A stretch of 64,000 bases of DNA, taken from NCBI RefSeq assembly GCF_001612725.1, contig NZ_BDAZ01000012.1, positions 1 to 64,000 of the forward strand. Direction: 5' to 3'. Below the pieces are notes generated by a model that worked only from the letters and a program-made list of their open reading frames with translations, was not told where the DNA came from and ran no database searches. Shown here one piece after another: positions 27,122 to 36,930 of this stretch. The DNA comes from Nocardia anaemiae NBRC 100462. GTDB taxonomy: Bacteria > Actinomycetota > Actinomycetes > Mycobacteriales > Mycobacteriaceae. Every line of letters begins with the position of its first letter. Position 1 is the stretch's first letter. The translations under genes were made by a program, and so were the position numbers.

Positions 27122-27943
27122 ATGGCTATTCGGGAAGCGGTCAGTGCGGACGGAACGAGCATCGTCTATCGGGTCAGCGGTCCGGCCGACGGCAGGCCAC
27201 TGCTGCTGGTGCACGGTTGGTCGGCCAATCTGCAGTGCTGGGGTGCGGCTGCGGACGACCTGGCCGAGCGCTTCCGGGTGCTCGCCGTCGACCTGCGCGG
27301 CCACGGCTACTCCGGCGCGCCGGAGACCGGCTACGACGATCCGAAGAACTGGGCCGCCGATATCGCCGCGGTGCTGGCGGCCGAGGGCATCGATTCCGGT
27401 GCGGTGCTGCTCGGCTGGTCCTATGGCGGCATCGTGATCAGCGACTATCTGAGCGCCTACGGCACCGGCGCGGTCGCGGGGGTCGTCTACTCGGGTTCGA
27501 TGGCCAATATCGGCCGCGCACCCGGAGCGCAGACCGGTTCGGCAATGCATCAGGCCATTCCCGGTGTCTTCGAGGAAAGTGCGGGACGTGCCTTGCGTGC
27601 ATTCGGCGCCTTCGGCAATGCGAATACCGGACCCGGTCCGGATAAGGGCGTCGATGCGCAGCGCATCTTCGGCGCGAGCCTCGGCACGCCGCCTCGGGTG
27701 CGCAAGGCGCTGTTCTACCGGACCGTCGACAACACCGAAACGCTACGCACCCTGGACATTCCGGTGCTGGTCCTGCACGGAACCAAGGATCCGGTGGTGC
27801 CGATCGAGAACGGTCGCTACATCCTCGACGCGGTGCCCGACGGCCGCGGCTCGTTTTGGGCGGACGCGCAGCACGGACTGTTCATCGAGGATCGCGCCCG
27901 CTTCGTCGCCGAGGTGAGCGCGTTCATCGATGATCTGAATTAG
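27122..27943 (+). CDS. Alpha/beta-fold hydrolase
   Basis: 273-residue hydrolase with LLLVHGWSANLQCW (oxyanion region), nucleophile elbow GWSYGG, the acid in GTKDPVVP and the histidine in DAQHGLFIED. It belongs to the haloperoxidase/epoxide-hydrolase-like group, but the substrate cannot be told. TAGCCT (27109-27114) is exactly 7 nt before the ATG, fixing the start. Divergent from the SDR gene; the two -10 boxes are about 65 bp apart. Confidence 0.88.
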   Translation: MAIREAVSADGTSIVYRVSGPADGRPLLLVHGWSANLQCWGAAADDLAERFRVLAVDLRGHGYSGAPETGYDDPKNWAADIAAVLAAEGIDSGAVLLGWSYGGIVISDYLSAYGTGAVAGVVYSGSMANIGRAPGAQTGSAMHQAIPGVFEESAGRALRAFGAFGNANTGPGPDKGVDAQRIFGASLGTPPRVRKALFYRTVDNTETLRTLDIPVLVLHGTKDPVVPIENGRYILDAVPDGRGSFWADAQHGLFIEDRARFVAEVSAFIDDLN

Positions 27944-28128
27944 CCGTCCGAAATTCGCTGGCGTCGCGCGCTCGGCTCGAGCAGACTGGTCCTGTCGCGG
28001 TGCACAAGATCAGCGCCGGACGGATATCCGCACCGCGCGTGAGAACCCTCACGAAACTGCTGTGACGACTGTCACTCGCCCCGGTTACGGCGTCTGAGTT
28101 GGGCAATCCAACGTGCACTATGGATGGT

Positions 28129-29535
28129 GTGAGTCAACGCCCGGACCTACGGCCGAATCGGATCGCCGTGTTATCGGTGCACACCTCACCACTTGCTCAA
28201 CCGGGCACCGGTGATGCGGGCGGCATGAACGTCTATGTGCTGCAAACCGCCCTTCAGCTGGCCCGACGCGGCACCGAGGTCGAGATTTTCACCCGGGCCA
28301 CCTCCTCGAACGTGCCGCCGGTCCAGGAGGCGGCCCCGGGGGTCCTGGTGCGCAATGTGGTGGCTGGCCCGTTCGAGGGACTGGACAAGCACGACTTGCC
28401 GACCCAGCTGTGCCCGTTCACCGCCGAGGTGCTGCGCCAAGAGGCCAGACACCTGCCCGGTCACTATGACCTCGTCCATTCGCACTACTGGCTCTCCGGT
28501 CAGGTCGGCTGGCTTGCGCGGGACCGCTGGCGGGTGCCGCTGGTGCACACCGCGCACACCTTGGCCGCGGTGAAGAACGCGGCGCTGGCCGAGGGCGACT
28601 GCCCCGAACCCGCGACCCGCGAGATCGGCGAAAAGCAGGTGATCGCCGAGGCCGATCGGATGGTCGCCAACACCGCGGAGGAGGCACGCCAGCTCATCGA
28701 GCTGTACGGCGCCGATCCCGAGCGCATCGATGTGGTACCGCCCGGCGCGGATCTGACTCGCTACCGTCCCGGTGAAAAGGCCGCGGCCCGAGCCGAATTG
28801 GGGCTGGCCGCCGACGAGCGGATCGTCGCCTTCATCGGCCGCATCCAGCCGCTCAAGGCCCCGGATGTGCTGGTCCGCGCGGCCGCGGAGCTGCTCTACC
28901 GCGATCCGTCGCGCAAGCTGCGGGTGCTCATCGTCGGCGGGCCGTCCGGCACCGGACTGGAGCGCCCCGACGCACTGATCGAACTCGCCGCCGCGCTCGG
29001 CATCGCCGAGCACGTCACCTTCCTGCCGCCGCAGCCGCCGGACCGCCTGGTGCAGGTGTATCGGGCCGCCGACCTGGTCGCGGTGCCCAGCTACAACGAA
29101 TCCTTCGGTCTGGTCGCCATCGAAGCGCAGGCCAGCGGAACCCCGGTACTCGCGGCCGATGTGGGCGGACTCGGCACCGCCGTGCGCCACGGTGAGACCG
29201 GCCTGCTGGTGCCCGGGCATCGGACGCCGGACTGGGCCGATGCCCTCGGCCACCTGCTCGACGACGGCGAGCGACTACGCCGGATGGGGCTGCGCGCGGT
29301 CGAGCACGCGGGGCATTTCTCCTGGGAGCACACCGCGGACGGACTGCTCGCCAGTTATTCGGCGGCGCTGGCCGATTTCCGCGCGCTGCGCACCGGCCGC
29401 GGCCGGGTCTTCGAGGCCGCGCGGGCCGAGGAACGCACTACCCTCGCGGGGGAACGCAGTGCTGTTCTCCTCGGCGAGAGCAGTCAGGCCAGATCGCGGG
29501 CGCTGTGGCGGCGCCGGACGGGAGCGCACCGATGA
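28129..29535 (+). CDS. mshA: D-inositol-3-phosphate glycosyltransferase MshA
   Basis: 468-residue GT4 enzyme that makes GlcNAc-inositol-phosphate, the committed step of mycothiol synthesis. The N-terminal acceptor domain has [20 protein letters not shown]. The C-terminal donor domain has [14 protein letters not shown] and the EX7E signature [18 protein letters not shown]. The GTG at 28129 is chosen because CACTAT (28116-28121) lies 7 nt before it; an upstream TTG at 28099 would start before the promoter. The C-terminal ~50 residues are basic and variable. It is coupled to the YbjN gene through an ATGA overlap. Confidence 0.95.
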   Translation: MSQRPDLRPNRIAVLSVHTSPLAQPGTGDAGGMNVYVLQTALQLARRGTEVEIFTRATSSNVPPVQEAAPGVLVRNVVAGPFEGLDKHDLPTQLCPFTAEVLRQEARHLPGHYDLVHSHYWLSGQVGWLARDRWRVPLVHTAHTLAAVKNAALAEGDCPEPATREIGEKQVIAEADRMVANTAEEARQLIELYGADPERIDVVPPGADLTRYRPGEKAAARAELGLAADERIVAFIGRIQPLKAPDVLVRAAAELLYRDPSRKLRVLIVGGPSGTGLERPDALIELAAALGIAEHVTFLPPQPPDRLVQVYRAADLVAVPSYNESFGLVAIEAQASGTPVLAADVGGLGTAVRHGETGLLVPGHRTPDWADALGHLLDDGERLRRMGLRAVEHAGHFSWEHTADGLLASYSAALADFRALRTGRGRVFEAARAEERTTLAGERSAVLLGESSQARSRALWRRRTGAHR

Positions 29536-30035
29536 GCACGGTAGCCGCGACCGCGCAGCTGATCGACGAAACGTTGCGCGAGCGCGAAATCGAGTACACC
29601 CAGCCCAGCCAGGAGACCTTCGTCGTCATCCTGCCCGGCGAGCGCAAACTCAAGACCACCGTGATGCTCACCGTCGGCAAGCACGGACTGCGGATCGAAT
29701 CGTTCGTCTGCCGAAAGCCCGACGAGAACTTCGAGGGCGTCTACAAATTCTTGCTGCGCCGCAACCGCCGCCTCTACGCGGTGGCCTACACCTTGGATCG
29801 CGTCGGCGATATCTACCTGGTCGGCCGCATGGCCACGCACGCCGTCACCCCCGACGAACTGGACCGGATCTTCGGCCAGATCCTGGAGGCCGTCGACGCC
29901 GACTTCAATGTGCTGCTGGAACTCGGCTTCGCCGAATCCATTCGCCGGGAATGGAAGTGGCGCGTATCGCGCGGTGAATCCCTGCAGAACTTGCGCGCCT
30001 TCGAGCATCTGGTGGAAACCGCCGACCAACCCTGA
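29532..30035 (+). CDS. YbjN domain-containing protein (Rv0487-like)
   Basis: 167-residue protein of the YbjN family, related in fold to type III secretion chaperones, with no defined activity. Visible family segments: [47 protein letters not shown] and the [23 protein letters not shown] block. Start overlaps the mshA stop (ATGA), so the two are made together, as Rv0486-Rv0487 are. A role in mycothiol metabolism is only suggested by position. Confidence 0.85.
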   Translation: MSTVAATAQLIDETLREREIEYTQPSQETFVVILPGERKLKTTVMLTVGKHGLRIESFVCRKPDENFEGVYKFLLRRNRRLYAVAYTLDRVGDIYLVGRMATHAVTPDELDRIFGQILEAVDADFNVLLELGFAESIRREWKWRVSRGESLQNLRAFEHLVETADQP

Positions 30036-30060
30036 GTTCGCCCGGGTGCGAACCCGCTGT

Positions 30061-30150
30061 GGTGAATGCGGACCCGGTGTGAGTCCGCGACTGTGGATGC
30101 ACAGGCGGCGGGTGAACGCAGACCTGGTGTGAGTCCGCGACCGTGCGTGC
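30061..30150. repeat. Imperfect 50-bp-period direct repeat
   Basis: Two 40-bp units (30061-30100 and 30111-30150) agree at about 34 positions; the invariant core is GGTGTGAGTCCGCGAC. A third, more decayed unit begins before 30061 (GTGCGAACCCGCTGTGGTG). It lies between the YbjN and ROK genes; no gene is supported in 30036-30274. Confidence 0.55.
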
Positions 30151-30274
30151 GGAGACAGCGGCCGGGTCCGGATCCGAGCAGGGTTCGTCGACGTCGATCC
30201 GACGCCGACGCGCTCGGCGTAGGCGACAATCGCGCTGTGGGAATGCCGCGAGGTACAGGAAAGGCTGCCCGGCG

Positions 30275-31180
30275 ATGATGGTTCTTGCTCTGGATATCGG
30301 TGCGACGAAATTCGCCGCCGGGGTCGTCTCCGCGGGCCGGAAGGTACGTGATGTGCGGCGGGTCGATGTGCCACCGGAGTCGGTGTGGGCGGCATGTCGC
30401 GAGCTGCTGTTGGAAGTCGCCGGTGACGCGACGGTTTCGGCGATCGGCATCGGTTCGGCCGGGCCGGTCGATGTGCGGACCGGTGTCACCAGGCCGCTGA
30501 ACATTCCGGAATGGAAGCCGGGCTTTCCGATCGTGGCCGAAGTGCAGCGGCTGTTCCCTTCGGCCGCAGTGCGATTCGCTATGGACGGCGCCTGCCTCGC
30601 CCTGGCCGAACATCACGTCGGCGCGCTGCGCGGCATTCCGAACGGCCTGGCCATGACGGTTTCCTCGGGCATCGGCGGCGGCATCATCGCCGACGGGCGG
30701 GTGCTGCTCGGGCGCACCGGCAATGCCGGACACGTCGGCCACATCGTGGTGCCGGGTTGGGATGTGCCCTGTGAATGCGGCGGCGTCGGCTGTGTCGAGG
30801 CGATTGCGAGCGGCATGTCGTCGGTGCGCTGGGCGCGCGAACAGGGTTGGCGCGGCGAGACCGGCGCCGCACTGGCGAAGGCCGCGCATACCGGCAACGA
30901 GATCGCGCTGGCCGCGCTGCACCGGGCCGGAACCGCGCTCGGCACTGCCATCGCCTCCGCGGCCTCGACACTCGATATCGACCGGGTGGTGATCGGCGGC
31001 GGCTTCGCGCAGTCGGGCGAACCACTGTGGGAACCGCTGCGCGCGGCCGTGACCCGGCACGCGGGTTTGGACTTCCTGGGCGAGCTGCGGGTGGTGCCGT
31101 CGCGAATCACCAATGGCGCCACCCTGGTTGGCGCCGGTGTGCTCGCGGCGAGCCACGATACCGCCGATGCCATCTCCTGA
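30275..31180 (+). CDS. ROK family sugar kinase/regulator-like protein
   Basis: 301-residue ROK (repressor, ORF, kinase) family member without a DNA-binding domain, so probably a glucokinase-type sugar kinase. The phosphate motif ALDIGATKFAAGVV, the catalytic-region FAMDGACLALAEH, SSGIGGGIIADG, and the zinc motif CECGGVGCVEAIASG with HxxxxCxCGxxGC spacing (HVGHIVVPGWDVPCECGG) are present. The double ATG at 30275/30278 follows AGGAAAGG by ~10 nt. In M. tuberculosis a ROK regulator (Rv0485) lies on the other side of mshA. It precedes gpm, so a place in sugar phosphate metabolism is plausible. Confidence 0.88.
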   Translation: MMVLALDIGATKFAAGVVSAGRKVRDVRRVDVPPESVWAACRELLLEVAGDATVSAIGIGSAGPVDVRTGVTRPLNIPEWKPGFPIVAEVQRLFPSAAVRFAMDGACLALAEHHVGALRGIPNGLAMTVSSGIGGGIIADGRVLLGRTGNAGHVGHIVVPGWDVPCECGGVGCVEAIASGMSSVRWAREQGWRGETGAALAKAAHTGNEIALAALHRAGTALGTAIASAASTLDIDRVVIGGGFAQSGEPLWEPLRAAVTRHAGLDFLGELRVVPSRITNGATLVGAGVLAASHDTADAIS

Positions 31181-31231
31181 GCAGTGGGAACGGGTGTGAG
31201 CCCGGTTCGCGCACATGCCAGAATGGCCTGC

Positions 31232-31969
31232 ATGACGTACACCCTCGTGTTGCTGCGCCACGGCGAGAGCGAATGGAATGCCATGAACCTTTTCACCGGC
31301 TGGGTGGATGTGCACCTGACCGATAAGGGCATCGCCGAGGGCAAGCGCGCCGGGGAACTGCTGGCCGAACACGGCATCCTGCCGGATATCGTCTACACCT
31401 CGGTGCTGCGTCGCGCGATCAGCACCGCGAATATCGCGCTGGACGCCGCCGACCGGCACTGGATCCCGGTGGTGCGCGATTGGCGCCTCAACGAGCGCCA
31501 CTACGGCGATCTGCAGGGCAAGAACAAGGCGCAGGTCCGCGATCAGTACGGCGACGAGCAGTTCATGCTGTGGCGGCGCAGCTACGACACCCCGCCGCCG
31601 CCCATCGACCCCGCCAACGAGTACAGCCAGGAGAGCGACCCGCGCTACGACGGCATCGACGTCCCGAAGACCGAATGCCTGCTCGATGTGGTGAACCGGA
31701 TGGTCCCGTACTGGGAGTCGACCATCTCGAAGGATCTGCTCTCGGGCAAGACCGTTCTCGTTGCGGCACACGGCAATTCGCTGCGCGCGCTGGTCAAGCA
31801 TCTGGACCGGATCTCCGATGACGATATCGCCGGGCTGAACATTCCCACCGGTATCCCGCTGCGCTATGAGCTGGACGAGAACTTGCGCCCGATTCGTCCG
31901 CGTGAGTACCTCGACCCCGAGGCCGCCGCCGCGGGTGCCGCGGCCGTCGCCAGCCAGGGCGGCAAGTAA
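31232..31969 (+). CDS. gpmA: 2,3-bisphosphoglycerate-dependent phosphoglycerate mutase
   Basis: 245-residue glycolytic enzyme interconverting 3- and 2-phosphoglycerate. The phosphohistidine motif [10 protein letters not shown], the catalytic Glu region [15 protein letters not shown] and the second histidine [14 protein letters not shown] are intact; length matches the family. CAGAAT (31219-31224) ends 7 nt before the ATG at 31232, so the start is firm. The C-terminal tail is Ala-rich. In mycobacteria gpm1 lies just upstream of senX3-regX3; here a CocE-type hydrolase, F420-reductase-like and HxlR genes intervene. Confidence 0.95.
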   Translation: MTYTLVLLRHGESEWNAMNLFTGWVDVHLTDKGIAEGKRAGELLAEHGILPDIVYTSVLRRAISTANIALDAADRHWIPVVRDWRLNERHYGDLQGKNKAQVRDQYGDEQFMLWRRSYDTPPPPIDPANEYSQESDPRYDGIDVPKTECLLDVVNRMVPYWESTISKDLLSGKTVLVAAHGNSLRALVKHLDRISDDDIAGLNIPTGIPLRYELDENLRPIRPREYLDPEAAAAGAAAVASQGGK

Positions 31970-31978
31970 GCACCTCGA

Positions 31979-32016
31979 GCGACGCGCCGCGACCGGATTC
32001 GGTCGCGGCGCGTCGC
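31979..32016 (+). terminator. Perfect 17-bp hairpin after gpmA
   Basis: GCGACGCGCCGCGACCG (31979-31995) pairs without mismatch with CGGTCGCGGCGCGTCGC (32000-32016) across a GATT loop. The ~265 bp from here to the next gene hold its promoter region and a short palindrome. Confidence 0.85.
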
Positions 32017-32242
32017 CGTTTCAGGTGGTGACACGCCGTTTGCCTCGACCGGGGATGGAACTGGGGCGCGCGTCGCGAGCGGTTAGCTGCTCTCGCCTGG
32101 GTTAGTGTGAATTCTGCAGGTTGGTGGGGGTTTCCTCAGCCTTGCGCAAGCTTTATGCGGTGCCTGGTGCTGTATGTGAACCAGTATTCGACCCGAAATT
32201 CATGTAACCCGGAGTTCGAACCTACTCGTCGGTATGTAAGCT

Positions 32243-32258
32243 CTGGTCGTTCGACCAG
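32243..32258. promoter_or_regulatory. Perfect inverted repeat upstream of the CocE-type hydrolase
   Basis: CTGGTCG-TT-CGACCAG is a perfect palindrome located just after a TAAGCT -10-like hexamer (32237-32242) and 23 bp before the start codon. It would overlap the transcription start, the position of a repressor operator. The cognate regulator is unknown. Confidence 0.45.
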
Positions 32259-32281
32259 TCCGAGAGGCGGATCACCACCTG

Positions 32282-34333
32282 ATGCAGACAATGTTGCGTG
32301 CCACAGTGGCGGCAGTCGCCACGGCGGTGCTCATTCCATTCGTCACCCAGAGCGCGATCGCCGAGCCGGAACCGTCCGGTCCCGACGGCGGCGCGGCAGG
32401 GGCCGCCTGGGTCGCGGCCGAGGACGGTCCCCAGCAGTACCCGAATGTGAATATCCAATGGGATATCCCGATCACGATGAGCGACGGCACCGTCCTCGAG
32501 GGCAATGTGTACCGTCCGGCGGATGCGGCGGGTCGCCCGATCGACACCCCGACGCCAACGGTGGTCAACCTGACCCCGTACACCAAACTGGTCTCCAACA
32601 TCGCCGACAGCGCGATGTCCATTCCGGGCCTGTCCGATGCGCTGATCGAACTGTTCCGCCAGATCGACCTCAGCGGGACCCCGCTCTCCGGCGTCACCGA
32701 TCTGACCAAATCCTTCGGCGGCGGCGAACTGCGCAACTTCGCGGTCGACCGGCAGCTCATCAAGAGCGGTTACACCCAGGTCGTGGTCGACGTGCGCGGC
32801 ACCGGATTCTCCCAGGGCATTTGGGACATGCTGCGCCAGCGCGAACAGCAGGACACCCTCGAGGTGATCGACTGGGCCGCGCGTCAGCCATGGTCCGACG
32901 GCCGCATCGGCATGAACGGCCTGTCGTATTCGGGTATCAATCAGGTCCAGGTGGCCGCGATGCACCCGCCCGCGCTGAAGGCGATCTTCCCGGTCGTGCC
33001 GGGCAGTGACCTGGTCAACGATGTGCTCGCACCCGGCGGCGGCTTCGGCTTCAACTTCATTCCGCTGTGGCTGACCGCCATCAACGGCCTCAAGCTCGTT
33101 CCGGATGTCGCGTCGATGCTCAACGGACAGTTCGATATGAAGTGGCTCGCGGATCGTGCCAAGGATCCGTTCACCTTCATGGACGTGCTGCTCAATGTCT
33201 ACAGCACCACCCGGATCGAGGACCTGGACCCGCGCGCCAAGGAACTGCTGACCGGTTCGTCGGCCGCGCGCGCGGCCTGGCTCAGCGATCCGAGCAGGAT
33301 TCAGGTGCCCACCTTCGTCACCGGCGGCTGGCACGATCTGTTCACCTACTCGGAATCCAAGATCTACAACGAGATTCCGCTGCCCGCTGGCCAGAAGCAG
33401 CTGCTGATGGGCAATACCTACCACGTCGGCTCCGGCAATGAATACGGCAAGCCCGGCCTGCCGCCGCGGCTGGACGTATTGCAGCGCGCGTGGTTCGACA
33501 AGTGGCTCAAGGGAATCGACAACGGTATCGATCAGTATGGTCCGATCACCCTGCGGCAGCAGGGTGGCGGCTGGATCACCACCGACTCGTTCGCCGATCC
33601 GCGGACCGGATCCCAGGATGCCGAATATCGCCGAATGTATCTGTCCGCCAACGGAAGTGGCACCGCGAACAGCCGGTACGACGGATCGTTGCTCGCCGCG
33701 GCGAGCCCGGACTCGGCGCGGCTCACGGTCGCGCCAGGCCTGACTACCCTGTGCTCCAACGACGCAGCGCAGGGTAGTGCGGGTTTCCTCTCGATCATCG
33801 ATGGCTGTGCCAAGGACTCCCGGATCGCGGAGCTGAACGGGCTCACCTTCACCAGCGACCCGGTCGCCGAACCGACCACCATTTCCGGCCGAATCGCCGC
33901 GCACCTCAATACCGTTCAGGACGCCGCCGACGGCTATTGGGTGGTCACGGTGAACGATGTCGCGCCGGACGGACAGTCCACCGTGCTCTCCTCGGGCCAG
34001 TTGATGGCGTCGCTGCGTCAGGTCGACGAGGCGAACAGCACCCGTTCCGTCAGTGGCGATTACACCGACCCGCGCCCCTATACCTCGCTGGACCTGCGTC
34101 AGCCGACCGTGCCGGGGGAGGAGACGACCCTGGATATCGCCCTGCCCGCCACCGAGGCGATTCTGCGGCCCGGCCACCGCCTGCGCGTGGATGTCTTCGC
34201 GGGCAACTTCCCCAAGGGCCTGCCGGTACTGCCGATGCTGATCGATACGGGCCTGAAACCACAATATCTGCAACTCGATCCGAATCGGCCGAGTTTCGTG
34301 AATATCCCGGTGCGGGGGAACCCGGGCTGGTAA
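32282..34333 (+). CDS. Secreted CocE/NonD family hydrolase
   Basis: 683-residue exported hydrolase of the X-Pro dipeptidyl-peptidase/cocaine-esterase type. A signal peptide (VAAVATAVLIPFVTQSAIAEPE) is followed by the N-terminal alpha/beta domain, with nucleophile motif GLSYSG, acid in GGWHDLFTYSE and histidine in NTYHVGSG, and a C-terminal jelly-roll domain (TISGRIAAHLN, PGHRLRVDVFAGNFP). It may cleave esters or peptides outside the cell. The ATG has no strong ribosome-binding site. A 41-nt-loop hairpin follows. It has no counterpart at this place in M. tuberculosis. Confidence 0.88.
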   Translation: MQTMLRATVAAVATAVLIPFVTQSAIAEPEPSGPDGGAAGAAWVAAEDGPQQYPNVNIQWDIPITMSDGTVLEGNVYRPADAAGRPIDTPTPTVVNLTPYTKLVSNIADSAMSIPGLSDALIELFRQIDLSGTPLSGVTDLTKSFGGGELRNFAVDRQLIKSGYTQVVVDVRGTGFSQGIWDMLRQREQQDTLEVIDWAARQPWSDGRIGMNGLSYSGINQVQVAAMHPPALKAIFPVVPGSDLVNDVLAPGGGFGFNFIPLWLTAINGLKLVPDVASMLNGQFDMKWLADRAKDPFTFMDVLLNVYSTTRIEDLDPRAKELLTGSSAARAAWLSDPSRIQVPTFVTGGWHDLFTYSESKIYNEIPLPAGQKQLLMGNTYHVGSGNEYGKPGLPPRLDVLQRAWFDKWLKGIDNGIDQYGPITLRQQGGGWITTDSFADPRTGSQDAEYRRMYLSANGSGTANSRYDGSLLAAASPDSARLTVAPGLTTLCSNDAAQGSAGFLSIIDGCAKDSRIAELNGLTFTSDPVAEPTTISGRIAAHLNTVQDAADGYWVVTVNDVAPDGQSTVLSSGQLMASLRQVDEANSTRSVSGDYTDPRPYTSLDLRQPTVPGEETTLDIALPATEAILRPGHRLRVDVFAGNFPKGLPVLPMLIDTGLKPQYLQLDPNRPSFVNIPVRGNPGW

Positions 34334-34345
34334 GCCGTATCCGGC

Positions 34346-34410
34346 CCGAGCGTGCACCTCTCGCGCATTCATGCTCGAAACGCGGGGTATGGGCGGTCGT
34401 GCACGCTCGG
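34346..34410. terminator. Hairpin between convergent genes
   Basis: CCGAGCGTGCAC (34346-34357) is exactly complementary to GTGCACGCTCGG (34399-34410); flanking GG/CC pairs extend it with a bulge. It lies between the CocE-type gene and the convergent F420-reductase-like gene. Confidence 0.65.
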
Positions 34411-34424
34411 ACCGGGTCCGGTCG

Positions 34425-35090
34425 CTAGTCGGCCACGGCGAAGGCCGCTTCCAATGGCGGGAAGATCGCGCGGGCATCAGCGCCGCCGAACCAGAGACCG
34501 ACGGTGAAGACCGAGGTGGCCTCGAGATATCTGGCGCGATGCAGTCCGCCCGCCGAAATCGGTTGCAGTCCGATATCTTCCGCGAGTGTCGCGACCTGCT
34601 TTACTGCGGCAGCGGCGTCACCGCAGATCGGCACGGCCAGTCTGCGGTTCTCGAACACCCGTGCCCGCGATTCCCACACCTCCGCGGCGCATACGTTGAA
34701 GGCCTTCACCACATTCGCCTCGGGAACCGTTGCCGCGATGCGTGCGGCGACCGCGTCCTCGGACAGTACGAACGCCGGGACTCCTTCCGGCGCGGCCTGG
34801 TCCGGCAGGAAAGCATTGGTGCAGTCGATCACCGTCCGCCCGGCGAGTTTTCCGCCGATTTCATCCAGTACCTCGTCAAGGGCACTTACCGGCAGTGCCA
34901 ACAGCACGACCGCACCGAATTCCGCAGCCGCTCCGACACTTCCGCCCCGCGCTCCGTGTCCGATGGTCGCCGCCAGCGCATCCGCGGCCGCGCGGGAGCG
35001 CGCGCCGATGACGACCTCGTGACCGGCCGCGGCCCAGCCGCCGCCGAGTGCCTTCGCCATCGCGCCCGCCCCGATGATTCCGATTCGCAT
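34425..35090 (-). CDS. NADPH-dependent F420 reductase-like oxidoreductase
   Basis: 221-residue protein with an N-terminal NADP-binding Rossmann motif (MRIGIIGAGAMAKALGG, then VIGARS with Arg/Ser for the 2'-phosphate). It has the VIDCTNAF and VVKAFNVCAAEVW segments of the F420H2:NADP oxidoreductase family. Whether it uses coenzyme F420 or another electron carrier cannot be seen. The ATG follows AGGAG by 6 nt. Divergent from an HxlR regulator 90 bp away, an arrangement typical of redox- or stress-induced oxidoreductases. Confidence 0.83.
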   Translation of the reverse strand: MRIGIIGAGAMAKALGGGWAAAGHEVVIGARSRAAADALAATIGHGARGGSVGAAAEFGAVVLLALPVSALDEVLDEIGGKLAGRTVIDCTNAFLPDQAAPEGVPAFVLSEDAVAARIAATVPEANVVKAFNVCAAEVWESRARVFENRRLAVPICGDAAAAVKQVATLAEDIGLQPISAGGLHRARYLEATSVFTVGLWFGGADARAIFPPLEAAFAVAD

Positions 35091-35180
35091 ATCAACTCCT
35101 GGTTCGGATGTATTCGGCACCGACGCTAAGGATTTCGATAGGCACCCGAAGGTGCGCAATGACGATGGCAGGCTGGTGAC

Positions 35181-35564
35181 ATGACGGTCGAACATGCCGA
35201 ACCGGTGGAATTCGCGCCCTATGGCGATTTCGAGGCCGACTGTCCGGCCCGACTCGGGGTCGACCTGTTCGGCAACCGCTGGCTCGCGGTCATCGTCTAC
35301 ATGTTGCGCGACGGCCCGATGCGCCCCGGCGACCTGCGCACCGCCATCGGCGGCATCAGCCAGAAGATGCTCACCCAAACGCTGCGCCGGATGCAGACCA
35401 TGACCCTCATCGAGCGCCGCCGCTACGCCGAGGCGCCGCCCCGGGTCGAATACGAACTGACCGAAGCCGGACGCGATCTGCTCATTCCGATCTACGCCCT
35501 GGGCGAATGGGCGGATCGGCACGGCGAGTCGGTGCGATCGGCGATGTCGGATTCGCCGGAGTGA
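35181..35564 (+). CDS. HxlR-family transcriptional regulator
   Basis: 127-residue winged-helix regulator of the HxlR type: [22 protein letters not shown] (with the single conserved Cys near the start of the HTH), [25 protein letters not shown] and [19 protein letters not shown]. Cys-containing HxlR proteins often sense quinones or aldehydes. It is divergent from the F420-reductase-like gene, its likely target. A weak CAGGCT hexamer lies 6 nt before the ATG. A role in redox stress response is an inference. Confidence 0.88.
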   Translation: MTVEHAEPVEFAPYGDFEADCPARLGVDLFGNRWLAVIVYMLRDGPMRPGDLRTAIGGISQKMLTQTLRRMQTMTLIERRRYAEAPPRVEYELTEAGRDLLIPIYALGEWADRHGESVRSAMSDSPE

Positions 35565-35584
35565 AAAGGATCCGGGCGCCAGCG

Positions 35585-35613
35585 CGCGAACAACGCGTAA
35601 ACAAGCGGCTAAC
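35585..35613 (-). promoter_or_regulatory. Triple 11-nt direct repeat, candidate RegX3 (PHO-box-like) site
   Basis: On the top strand CGCGAAC, CGTAAAC and GGCTAAC start at 35585, 35596 and 35607, exactly 11 nt apart; on the bottom strand these read GTTAGCC-N4-GTTTACG-N4-GTTCGCG. PHO boxes bound by PhoP/RegX3-type regulators are direct 11-nt repeats starting GTT. The site is ~80 bp before the senX3 start, so autoregulation is likely. Confidence 0.55.
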
Positions 35614-35694
35614 GGTCCTGGAAGTGCCCATGACCTGCGCGAAACTTCCCGTACCCCGAGTCGGGTTGTCGGTTGGCGACCGTACGATTCAAGT

Positions 35695-36930
35695 GTGAGT
35701 GTTCCCCAGGCCGTCCTGCTGGCAGTCCTCGCGGCTGTCGTCGGCCTGGCAGTCGGCGGGCTACTGATCCCGTTCATGAACGCCAGGCAGGCCGCCCGCA
35801 GACAGGCAGATTCCGGTCTCACCATGTCGCAGGTGCTCGACCTCATCGTGCTCGCCTCCGAGAGCGGAATCGCGGTCGTCGACGAGTACCGCGATGTGGT
35901 GCTGGTCAATCCGCGCGCCGAAGAACTGGGCCTGGTCCGCAACCGGCTGCTCGACGAACGCGCATGGGCCGCGGTGGAGAAGGTGCTCGCCACCGGTGAA
36001 TCCACCGAATTCGATCTCACCGCCAAGAACCCGATGCCCGGCCGCAGCCGGATCGCTGTGCGCGGAGTGGCCAGACAGCTATCGCGCGAAGAGACCAGTT
36101 TCACCGTGCTGTTCGCCGACGACGATTCCGAGCAGGCCCGGATGGAGGCCACCCGCAGGGACTTCGTCGCCAATGTCAGCCACGAACTCAAGACCCCTGT
36201 CGGTGCGATGAGCCTGCTGGCCGAGGCCATGCTGGAATCCGCCGAGGATCCCGAGGCGGTCCGGCACTTCGGTCAGCGCGTACTCGGTGAATCCCGGCGG
36301 CTCGGCAAGATGGTCACCGAGTTGATCGCACTCTCGCGACTACAGGGCGCGGAAAAGCTACCCGAACTCGAGGTGGTCGACGTCGACACCGTGGTCATGC
36401 AGGCGGTCGATCGCTCCCGCACCGCCGCCGAGGCCGCGGGCATCACCGTCAGCACCGACCGCCCGAGCGGACTCGAGGTGCTCGGCGATGAAACCCTGCT
36501 CGTCACCGCACTGTCCAACCTGGTGGAAAACGCCATCGCGTACTCACCCGCGGGCTCGCACGTTTCGGTGAGCCGCTCACTGCGCGGCGATCACGTCGCG
36601 ATGGCCGTGACCGATCGCGGCATCGGCATCGCAAAGGAAGACCAGGAGCGGGTCTTCGAGCGCTTCTTCCGATCCGACAAGGCGCGCTCGCGCGCCACCG
36701 GTGGTACCGGGCTGGGCCTGGCTATCGTCAAGCATGTGGCGGCCAACCACAACGGTGAGATCACCCTGTGGAGCAAGCTCGGCACCGGATCGACGTTCAC
36801 CTTGCGAATACCTGCCCACCATGAATCCGGCGGCGAAGAAGAGGTCGACGGTTCCGCGGTGAGCATGAGAGAAACACACCCGCGCCTCTCGGGGCCGGGC
36901 AGACCCAACGGTGTGGAGGCACGCAGATGA
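35695..36930 (+). CDS. senX3: Sensor histidine kinase SenX3
   Basis: 411-residue membrane histidine kinase that, with RegX3, controls phosphate-starvation genes. The N-terminal membrane segment ([21 protein letters not shown]), a PAS domain ([26 protein letters not shown]), the HisKA box with the phosphorylated His ([16 protein letters not shown]) and the ATPase domain with N ([12 protein letters not shown]), G1 ([10 protein letters not shown]) and G2 ([11 protein letters not shown]) boxes are all intact. TACGAT (35683-35688) ends 6 nt before the GTG start, suggesting leaderless transcription. It overlaps regX3 by ATGA. A candidate RegX3 site lies upstream. Confidence 0.95.
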   Translation: MSVPQAVLLAVLAAVVGLAVGGLLIPFMNARQAARRQADSGLTMSQVLDLIVLASESGIAVVDEYRDVVLVNPRAEELGLVRNRLLDERAWAAVEKVLATGESTEFDLTAKNPMPGRSRIAVRGVARQLSREETSFTVLFADDDSEQARMEATRRDFVANVSHELKTPVGAMSLLAEAMLESAEDPEAVRHFGQRVLGESRRLGKMVTELIALSRLQGAEKLPELEVVDVDTVVMQAVDRSRTAAEAAGITVSTDRPSGLEVLGDETLLVTALSNLVENAIAYSPAGSHVSVSRSLRGDHVAMAVTDRGIGIAKEDQERVFERFFRSDKARSRATGGTGLGLAIVKHVAANHNGEITLWSKLGTGSTFTLRIPAHHESGGEEEVDGSAVSMRETHPRLSGPGRPNGVEARR

